Assembly: GCA_024704765.1 (NCBI GenBank)
Contig: JAKMXF010000099.1
Span: 1-64,000, forward strand
Direction of reading: 5' to 3'
DNA: 64,000 bases
Source of the DNA: Oopsacas minuta
Lineage: Eukaryota > Porifera > Hexactinellida > Lyssacinosida > Leucopsacidae
Shown: piece by piece, positions 23,838-34,000 of the stretch
Numbering within the stretch: the stretch's first letter is position 1
How the letters are laid out: every line of letters starts with the position of its first letter
Translations under genes and position numbers: made by a program
Notes under the pieces: model-generated
What the model saw: the letters and a program-made list of their open reading frames with translations, nothing else
What the model was told of the DNA's origin: nothing
Database searches by the model: none

Positions 23838-24172
23838 CATTCTCAGACAAGTGACAAGAATTCTGTTAAAATTTATGAAACACATAAATATAGGATCTAA
23901 AGATTTCATACATATAAAGAACATCATTCCAACAGTATTCTTACAACATGACTAGATGCTTTGAATTTGTGCTCTATCTTTCCCCTGTATGTATATTTCG
24001 TATATAAATATATGTGTAATACTAATAGTTATTCTTGCTCTTAGGTTGTATCCTGAGAAATTACTGTGTGTATTAATGATAATTGTTGCTTTACTATATT
24101 TTGTAATTATTGTGGTATTCAAATTTATAATTTTTGTATATTTCCTGTTTATTTTCTAAGGTTTTTCCATGG

Positions 24173-24178
24173 AATAAA
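24173..24178 (+). terminator. Candidate polyadenylation signal of gene 1
   Basis: AATAAA lies about 360 bp after the stop codon. In the duplicated gene 3 the corresponding segment (near 54735-54760) has lost the hexamer, which fits gene 3 being a pseudogene. Confidence 0.5.
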
Positions 24179-24645
24179 CTTGTAAACGATATGAGTCTGC
24201 ACTTGTGTGTGTATTCATAGATTCATATAATTGTTAGCCAAGAAAATTAGTAAATGCTAAGGACCTGTCATTAACAAATGTTCTATACAAAATTGAAGAT
24301 AGGCTGCCCTCAGTTACAGTTGAGAAACAAGTCAATGTAGAATATACCTCAAAAGATAGCAACCTGCTAAAACTACTAAATCAATGGAATGTTGCTAAGC
24401 TATTCATTTCGTAGTAAAGATATTGGTTTTCCTATTAAGCTTCATGTTAGATTAGTTGTCTATATAGTAGTTGTGACGAAATTCAAATTATGTTATCAAC
24501 AAACTCTCAACTCAAAGCGATCGGGTTGCCATCTGAGTTCGTGGTATCATCATCGATCAACCTAATCACTTAGATACGAGAGTGTGTTTCTCATATTTTC
24601 ACACATTTAATAGGAGATGTAACAGATGTTTCAAAGTGACATACC

Positions 24646-24764
24646 TACTTGCCAACCTGAGTGAAGAAAAAAGTAGGACAATTAAGGTATTTGTCAAGTC
24701 TTTGGGGGATATTAGCTAAATGTCCTCAATAAATGTCCGAAAGAGCGGGACCATTGGCAAGTAT
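24646..24764. repeat. Dispersed short element, copy 1 (ends CTTGCCAAC / TTGGCAAGT)
   Basis: A short element with inverted ends CTTGCCAAC and TTGGCAAG and an internal GTCCGAAAGAGCGGGAC box. A copy sits at the homologous place after gene 3 (55232-55351), and an inverted independent copy lies at 45266-45438. This indicates a MITE family. Confidence 0.55.
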
Positions 24765-24916
24765 TTAATTAAAGAGTTGCCATCTGAGTAAAGTTGTACT
24801 CAGCGGACAACCTTGTCACTTAGCAAATTCGGAACATATAACCAGCATCGAATACAAAGACTTGATTTATATGTAAATACATACATAGTGATACAATGAG
24901 GGATAATGCAGGTTAT

Positions 24917-25502
24917 CTCTCCTGAATTCCTTTCCAGAGACGATTATCAGGTTTCAAGAAATATTTTCACACGTCATGGTTTGGGGAAACAGACTTTTAT
25001 TAATATTATCACTATGATTATCTCTCAAATTTTACAGAAGAATCTATAACACAAATGAGAAAAGAATCAAAGAGAGGAGAGGGAGTTTGACACAAGGTCT
25101 AGATGATAGGATTATTCAGCAGACTAGAAAATTGAATCTACAATATGGGAAATCACAAGTCACATTCTTGGAATTCTTAAATTTTGTGATCTATACTTCA
25201 GAAACAAAGGTATCGAATGTTTGAACGATCATTGGAAACCTATCAGCTATTTTTGTGATCCGTGTGCTATCAAATATGGCATTATTGCCAAATTTGAAAC
25301 TTTGAAAGAGGATTCAGATGTTATCCTAAACTAAATATAGAGAAACAATCCAAATCAAAAGTCACATTTCCCAATGACGATCCATATACCATATTAGACC
25401 GTTGTAATGAAGCATTCAAGTTTGTTTCATTACATGTGAGACGAGCAATTTATGAAATATTCAAACAAGATTATCTACTATTTGATTATGAGTATAGATG
25501 AT
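24917..25502 (+). pseudogene. Truncated carbohydrate sulfotransferase pseudogene
   Basis: The sequence aligns with the 3' half of the intact sulfotransferase at 59927-61141, from the PFQRLLSGY-equivalent region to the YEYR end. It contains recognisable TFLEFLNFVIY, HWKPISYFCDPCAIKY and FKQDYLLFDYEY stretches. Frameshifts interrupt it (for example near 25197), an in-frame stop lies near 25334, and the 5' half with the start codon and the first PAPS-binding segment is missing. It cannot encode an enzyme. Its place directly behind the gene 1 duplication unit suggests that a receptor plus sulfotransferase block existed before rearrangement. Confidence 0.85.
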
Positions 25503-25539
25503 GAGAACAATCTATCTAATGAAATTGCAATTTTTGTCT

Positions 25540-26110
25540 GTCTTTGTTCGTTGTCAAGGAAAGGATTTATGGAATGTTGTATTGAATTCAAATTTATCAA
25601 GTCCGATATGTCTCAACATTTATCGTATATACGAAGAAAATAGACAGAAACCAATAAAATTGACTAAATATATCGAATATGCTTAATCCGATTTACAGAC
25701 TTACAAAAACTATATACATGTATCATATGTATATTTTGTTTGTTTTATGAAATCGGCCAAATTTCAAAAAATGTATATATAGGCTTGCTCTAAACGACTA
25801 CTCAGGGGTAACACAATACGCTGGATCTAATTTCGCATTTTCAAGTTTCTCATATGTAAATTTATTGTTGTTTTATGAATATAAAGGAAACAAATTAGCA
25901 AAAATCACAAAATTTAAGTAGATACTTGCCCTCAACTGCTACAAAGGGGTTGATCTTACTAATTAATTCAATTACATATAGTCCATATACGTATATTTGT
26001 GAATTACATTGTTCTATATATCTCTATATTATATTCTCAAAGGGACCGTCAATTTTGAGAACAATGCATACCTCAAGGCACAATGCGACGAACCAAAGGC
26101 TCGTTCTATT
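25540..26110. repeat. Dispersed repeat family R1, copy 1
   Basis: This non-coding stretch shares long blocks with 33010-34110 and 45470-45790: GGTAATCGAGTATGCTGA-like, TTGTTTTATGAATATAAAG, GATACTTGCTCTCAACGGC-like, and an end block CACAATGCG ... CCAAAGGCTCGT that can form a small hairpin. No ORF of note. It is probably a non-autonomous transposon; the class is not clear. Confidence 0.6.
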
Positions 26111-26397
26111 CTATTATTGAACTATATTTACAAAAACAAAATTGGGGTATTTTTATGACTTTTTATTTGTTAGAAAGAACTGTTTCTTAATCGGAAAGTC
26201 CTTTAGAATTGTGTATATTTCGCTTTTGTTTGTTAAATAATGTATTCTATAATTATCAAATAACATTATGGTATAAGTATGTATGTGTGGGAATTGTGAT
26301 AACACATTACAGAACACATAAAGCACTATAATATATTTATGAGGGAAATTAACTGGATATTCTAGATAAATTATACTAGATATTATATTACAATATA

Positions 26398-27315
26398 CAG
26401 TCAGGGGACAAAAGTATTCGACCACACAAATATATTGTCATAAATTGTATACTCTTTCCCGCTCCTATATATTGTGTAGTCTATATTCGTAGCTGCTATC
26501 TAGTAATTTGTATAGAATAACATATGTTTTTCAAGAATTTCAAAAAATTATTTTAGATTGACACTTTTTGAAGGTGTTAATTATTAATAATTATTAGATT
26601 ATTATTGATAATCAAAATATGTGGTAATTCAAAACCTATTAAGAATCTATAATTTCTGACTTGATATTTGAATTCTACGTAGGCGAGTTACCCCAGATTG
26701 AAATTTCCAATCGGATTGAGCAAATTTACCAGAGTTATTGATGACTTTCAATTTTGTGCCATTTGTGCCACCTTTTTGCCGAAGGTGGCATAAGTGGCCG
26801 CTACCAAGAGGTTATTTTGGAATTCAAGGGTTAGCATAGTCATATCATTCGAAAATATTACTTCGACTTATTTCTCCTAACCCTAGTTGATTTCCTTGTA
26901 GTGGCGCTTTTTCCTGCTACCTGTGCCACTTTTTTCAAAAAGTGGCACAAGTGGGACAAATTGAAATTCTTTTATAACTTTGGTAAAAATTGCTCAATCC
27001 GATTGGAAATTTCAACCTGGGGTAACTCGCCTACGTAGAACTCAAATATCAAGTCAGAAATTATAGATTCTTAATAGGTTTTGAATTACCACATATTTTG
27101 ATTATCAATAATTATCTAATAATTATTAATAATTAACCCCTTCAAAAAGTGTCAATCTAAAATATTTCTTTGAAATTCTTGAAAAACATATGTTATTCTA
27201 TACAAATTACTACATAGCAGCTACGAATATAGACTACACAATATATAGGAGCGGGAAAGAGTATACAATTTATGACAATATATTTGTGTGGTCGAATACT
27301 TTTGTCTCCTGACTG
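26398..27315. repeat. Tc1/mariner-like long palindromic element, 918 bp
   Basis: Two arms of about 415 bp are near-perfect inverted copies, beginning CAGTCAGGGGACAAAAGTAT on the left and ending with its complement at 27315. TA dinucleotides flank both ends (26396-26397, 27316-27317), as for Tc1/mariner insertions. A spacer of under 100 bp near 26812-26900 has no coding potential. Arms this long would form a very stable hairpin if transcribed. Confidence 0.88.
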
Positions 27316-28018
27316 TATATATACAATAGACTCCGCGTTCTATTTAATAGAACATCGATTAATCTTGTCAACTTGGTTATTCTGGGGTCAAGGAGCCAGA
27401 CACAGAACCATACAAATAGTATTAATTTATTTCAGTTAATCGGGCCAACATCATTATTCCACTTTATCTGGTTAAAATGGCCTTGTCCAGATGTGACCCT
27501 ATTAAGAGGACTTTAGTGAAGTAGGATACTCAACAAATCGGGATTATGTTATTCTATCACTGATAAATATTAATACACAACTATATAATTTAGTATACAA
27601 TATAATTTCCTTAAGTTTAAATACTCGTCACACCACGGTAATACAACAGGTGTATATAATTCTACAAATAATGATTACATTGGAATATTTAGATAACATT
27701 TATATTCATGTGGACTATGGCACTGATCTCATTTCCTGTATTAGATAAGACAGGATAATCTACAAATTCGGGGAAGAATTACTCTATAGGGTGTCGGTGA
27801 GTGTACCAAACTACCAACAATTGTTTCCAAGAAACTAAAACTAAAACTCTGCTAATAACGTATTGCAAAATAGTGTTGTGTTCCAATGTACTCAAATGAT
27901 ATATCAAATTTCTGAAGTTGTAAATTATCCTCTCAAATACATTGTATGACTATATAATGAAATCAGTAGATAATTTATTAATCATCAATTTAAATCTAAA
28001 CTCCTGAAGAAATTGAAC

Positions 28019-28088
28019 ATGAAAACTCTCTGTTATAAAATTGGATTATTCTTAGCTATAATTGGTTCATTGATTAGAATCAGATCAG
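28019..28088 (+). CDS. Gene 2 signal-peptide exon
   Basis: ATG at 28019 opens a 23-residue leader with KT at the start and a hydrophobic core (IGLFLAIIGSLI). It ends TCAG|GTGAGT in phase 1, matching the acceptor of the next exon (28204). This is the only clear start of a family member on the plus strand and shows that the proteins are secreted or type I membrane proteins. Confidence 0.85.
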
Positions 28089-31000
28089 GTGAGTACCTTA
28101 ATTAGAATTTATGTGTAAACATCTAGTAAATGTATTAGACTAATAGTTATCATGAATACTCAGTTAATTATTTACATATTTGAATGTATTTGTTGTGCTT
28201 TAGCTCAAGCTCCGGTTCCGGACCTTGCGTTTACATTCGATGATACTGACTTCAGTTTCTTCACGCTGGCAGAAAATAATATTAATTGGGTTGAAGCTGA
28301 AACAGAGTGCATAAATTGGGGAGGACATCTTGCTACAATCAAGTCAGAACAAGTTGACAGCTTATTCTACTATACTATAGAAGATATACAGATATATACT
28401 TCCTGTTATATAGGTCTGAATGATAGGCAGAATGACGCTGGTACTAATGCTAGTGCATTTGTATGGGTAGATGGTAGTACTAGTAGTTATAGAAAGTTCG
28501 GTAATACTCCTGGTACGATACAATACCCCATTGGATTAGGTCCGAATAATATTCATGATTGTGTTAGGTTAAGGTACAGAAGTGGGACTGGAATATCAAA
28601 CGGATGGATAAATGGGGCTTGTACCCTAGGTAGAAACTGTTACTTCTGCAATAAACCTGGTAAGTTATCAATCAAGAATAATTTGTATGAATACATTAGA
28701 ATGCTAATATCTTAACTCTATATTACAGCAGTATTATTGAATAGTACCAATTCCATAGGTGTACGAGGAAGGTTAAGTGGAGTATTAGCAATAATTAGAA
28801 TGTTGAATGAATTATTAAGGGACCTTAACTCCTTAAGCTCCTAGCAGTTAAATTAATTACTACACGTCACTGTATACTTGGAGAATTGATAGTAAGTCGA
28901 CTAATATATAGGCAAATTTCATTGTATTTATTTTCCAGTAACACCCAGTGAATGTGATCTGATCTATGATGGATTGTGCTATCGATTGTATGAAGTGAGT
29001 ACTGGAATCAACTGGTTAGATGCTCAGTCTAGTTGTGCTGTATGGGGTGGTGACTTGACTAGTATTACTACAGAAAGAGAGAATAATTACTTATACACTA
29101 TTATCCCTGATACAGTGAGTAATTGCTGGATAGGATTGAATGATAGGAGTGAAGAGGGAACATATACCTGGACTGATGGTTTAGTATATAGTTATACAAA
29201 CTGGATAGGGAGTGAACCATCTAATTTTTATGAAGATTGTGTTGACATGATAAAAGCTGAAGGGGGTAGTTGGGAGACTGCGGACTGTGAGATAACAACT
29301 ATAAAGACATTCTTATGCAAAAGACCTTCATCTGTAACTACAGGTCAGTATAATAGGAATGCTACAATACTATATAAATAATAGCTATTGGATACAATAA
29401 ATTATACAGATCATATTTTAGCGGTGAGATTTGGACAACTTACTAATGGAAGATTAGAATTCGAAACAATTAGTGAAAACACTTTCTTGTACAAATCACT
29501 AACGTTGGCTTGTCGAGGAGATGAGGCTAGTGCTATTGTATGGAAATTTTCAAAAAACTCAGATCTATCAAATAGTGTATTCATGACAGCAACATATAGT
29601 AGTACAGATACTGGATTAAGTTGGTTAGCAGTTAATATTAATAAACAAGGATTTTATCAGTGTCAAGTCAATTCATTAACTTATACGATTGGTTTGCATG
29701 ATACGTCCTTAACAACAGGTGAGTAGATCATTCGTTAATATATTCAAATATTTTCCACTTGTACTTTCGAACCTCCAATTCTATCTAGTGGCTGTATCAG
29801 GATCTACATACACGTATATAGTAGGAATAGACAGAGAGGACGTATTACTGTTATGTGCTCCTACTGACACCGTTAGTTTGAGTTTGTTGAGATGGACTCT
29901 ACTTGGTGCAGTAAGTAATACAGATTTTCTAAATCCTATCAACATCTACGAAGAGAGGGATAATTTATCTGATCAATCTACTGATTTCAATTGTATGAGA
30001 GGTTCAAGTACACTTTCTACAAACTTCATCAGTGTGAAAGGTACCGGTAACTATTTATTTCTATCCAGATTGTCTCAGAAAACTACCGCGGGAGTGGAAC
30101 CAAGGTTACAACCGAATAATATTTTGAGAATAATTCAATATTCGGTTACCAACCGAATATCAGTATTCGGTTGATTTCGCCGAATAATATCTGTATTTGG
30201 TTAGCTATTCATGAACACTGATACCCGATTAGATCGGTTTCAACCCTGCGCGGAACCTAGTGGTTGCTATACAGGTTGATTAGTATGAAAACTATATTTC
30301 GAGATTGTATTGTTTGTTATGTACATGTGTCGACTATATAGAGATTCAATGACAATAAGTTCCACTTTAAATAAATACAATTATTTTTTTAGTTCCAGAA
30401 TTAACCATTCAAATTGGTAGCATCATTGCTAGTAGATTCACAGCCGTATGTCCAGTTGTGAATGAGATTGTCATTCCATTAACAACAAATGATATTTCCC
30501 TCTTTACTAATATTGATGGGAAATGGAATATTCTTGGAACTACCAACTCGACTGGATCTACTACAACAATTGATAATTTCATTGAAGGAAATGCTGGATT
30601 ATATAAATTCTATATGAACAACTGGGATAGAGTTGATGTGTGTGCTATACAAATTACTCTTATATCTTCACCTGCTATTACAACAGGTAATATAGACATT
30701 GTTACTTTAGTATTTAATCTTGGAAATTCGAAGAATAGACTCGGGTCTAGTTATTACGAACGCAAGCGACCGTCCAGATCTGTACTCCTTGTAGATAGTT
30801 TCCTAATTCAATTTAGAACTAATTATCCAGGTGGATATAGTTCACCAAATCAATAGAGGAAAGTAAGTATTCACTAAATATTAAGCTTAGCTATACATTT
30901 GTGAAAAGGATAAATTAGTTCAGCTGATGGCTTTATGATATCCTTCATGTATAATTTAGCAATAAGAGAAATTTCAACAGCTAAGACTACTTTTGGATAT

Positions 31001-34000
31001 TTCACGAATTCTGCTAACATAAACTGGATAACTGCCCAACTCTATTGCATCAACTGGGGAGGAAATCTTGCTACAATCGAGTCAGTAGAAGAAGATAGTT
31101 TATTGTTCTATAGTATAACAGATTTAGCTATATCTTATTCTTGTTGGATAGGACTGAATGACATAGATATAGATGCTGGTACTAATGCTGATGCATTTGT
31201 TTGGATAGATGGTAGTGCCAGTAGTTATAGGAACTTCGATTCACTTTTGGTACCAAATCCCTCAGATGCAAATGCTAATTTTGACTGTGTTAGCTTCAGA
31301 TACAGATACAGGAGTGGAGCACAAGTATTATCAACCGGCTGGATTAATCGAGGTTGTGGTAACATTAGAAATTGTTACTTCTGCAGTCAACCAGGTAAGC
31401 GATCGGTTTTTAACAACCAAATAATAAATTATCCATGAAACTAGATTGTGAGTTAAATGAAATTCCGTCCTTTCAACCCACCAAACTCGCAGTTACTATT
31501 CTCAAAAATTTAGTTTCATAATTTGAATAGGTAACTCACAAGGATGTGATCTGATCTATGATGAGTTTTGCTATCGATTATTTGAAGTGAGTGATGGAAT
31601 CAACTGGTTAGATGCTCAGTCTAGTTGTGCTGTATGGGGTGGTGACTTGACTAGTATTACTACAGAAAGAGAGAATAATTACTTATACATTATTATACCT
31701 GATATAGTGAGTAATTGCTGGATAGGATTGAATGATAGGAGTGTAGAGGGAACATATACCTGGACTGATGGTTCAGTATATAGTCATACAAACTGGACAG
31801 GGAGTGAACCATCTAATATTTATGAACATTGTGTTGACATAATAAGAGCTGGAGAGGGTAGTTGGGGGACAGTGGACTGTGGAACAATGAGAAATGCTTT
31901 TCTATGCAAAAGACCTTCATCTGTAACAACAGGTCAGCATAATAGGAATGCTACAATACTATATACATAATAGCTATTGGATACAATGTAATTACATAGA
32001 GCATGTTTTAGCTGTGAGATTTGGACAACTTACTAATGGAAGATTAGACTTTGTAACAATTAGTGAAAACACATTTTTGTTCACCTCACATACATTAGCT
32101 TATGGAGGAGAAGAGAATATAGCCATTACATGGATATTTTCAGAGAATTCAGATCTATCATCTAGTCAACCAGAAACAGCAACCAATGAGAATATACAAG
32201 GTGGATGGAGCTGGCTAGCAGTTGATATTACCAAACAAGGATATTATCAGTGTCAAGTCAATTCACTAACTTATACGATTGGGTTGTATGATCCATCCTT
32301 AACAACAGGTCAGCATATTTGGTACTCTTTGATTAGCCCAACTCATTTATCATTCTAATGTTCCATCTAGTTGCTGTATCTGGAACCACATACAACTATA
32401 CATTAGGAGTAGACAGACAGAATGTAGTGCTGCTATGCGATCCGATGGATAGTGGTAACCTGTCTGCGTTAATATGGTCTGTAGAGGGTAGTGCTACTCT
32501 TCCCAATCCAATCAACATATACAAAATGATTGGTGACAAGTCCATGGGTTACTATAGCATCAATTGTTCGAGAGATAGTGATGAAATATCAAAAAACAAA
32601 ATTTATTCTAGAGGTAGTGTGTTACGATTAAGAGATATGTTATCCAATTATCCTCACATTATTTCCTCTAGTACCACAAATAATCCTCCAATATGGTGAT
32701 CTCATTATTGAAAAATTTTCATCAGTTTATCCTGTCATGAATAATATTGAAATTCCTATTGGTATCACAAACATTTCTATTTCAAATACCATTGAGGGTA
32801 GATGGATGCTACCTGATGGAAGCTATTCATTCTCTACTCTAGAAATTTTAACTTTCACATCACAGTACAAAGGCGTGTATAAGTTATATATTACCAACTG
32901 GGATGGGCTAGAAGTCTGTGCAATACAGATCAATATTACTGTAACAACTGATGGAATTGGTAATCTATATATTTAATTCTCAATTGTTGTTAATTTGATT
33001 ATTTGTCTGTTTGTTTGTCTGTCGTCAAGGAAAGGATATACGGTATGCAATGTTGTCGCATAACTATGTATTTATCGTATTTATCAGGCAGTAATGTATT
33101 TCAATACAACTTAACTAAACATATCTAAAATACTGAATCCGATTTTGACATTTTTGATTGATCATATGTAAAATTATTGCTGTTTTATTAAAATATAGTA
33201 AACAAATTATCCTAATCTCAAACTATAAGTACAGGCTTGCTGAATCAAAATTTCGCATTTTCAAGTTGCTCATATTTAAATTTATAGTTATATTTATGCA
33301 TATAAAGTGAACAAATTTCAAATTGTTATAGAATCATAATTTCAAAAACTATACTGGGGTAATCGAGTATGCTGAGTCCGAATATGGCATGGAATATTTG
33401 TTAGTCCGTTGATTAGTAAATTTATTGTTGGTGTTTTATGAATATAAAGTAAACAAATTAGCACAATCTCAAAATTTACATAGATACTTACTCTCAACGG
33501 CTACAAAGGAGGTTGGTTTTCCAAAATAATTCAATAATATATATACCATATAAGTATATTTGTGAATTGCATGTTCTAAATATATCTGTATTATAATACC
33601 AGGGTCATGTGTGCCTATTTTATCTGCCCAGGTTAAACCCAAATATAAAACATCAGTGCTTCCCATCAGTCATAGCTTTTCTGATTAATACCATATTTTG
33701 AGGCTAGTCTGAAAATTATGGTATGTGATAACTGTATATTGTGTGTTCTTCATAAAGTTAATATTACATTTTTCCACCGTTTTACTTTCATCTTAAATAG
33801 ATAAGAACATATTCAGGTCCTCCAAGTTAACGTGTATGTTTTTAGCATACATACAAGCACCTTATTATGGTTGGTCATGCCATATGGCCAGGACATGGCC
33901 AGGTTGACCGGGCCATGTGACCAATTTCAACCTGGTCAAAACCTGGTCTGGAAAAATTCTGCTCAAGTTTGACTTGGTTAGTTTGCATTACTGGCATGCC

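Noticed and set aside
28152-28203. ATG at 28152 as the start of gene 2
   Set aside because: It lies in the intron just upstream of the CTLD-A acceptor; the exon at 28019 gives a better signal peptide and a matching phase-1 junction, though a cryptic alternative start cannot be excluded.
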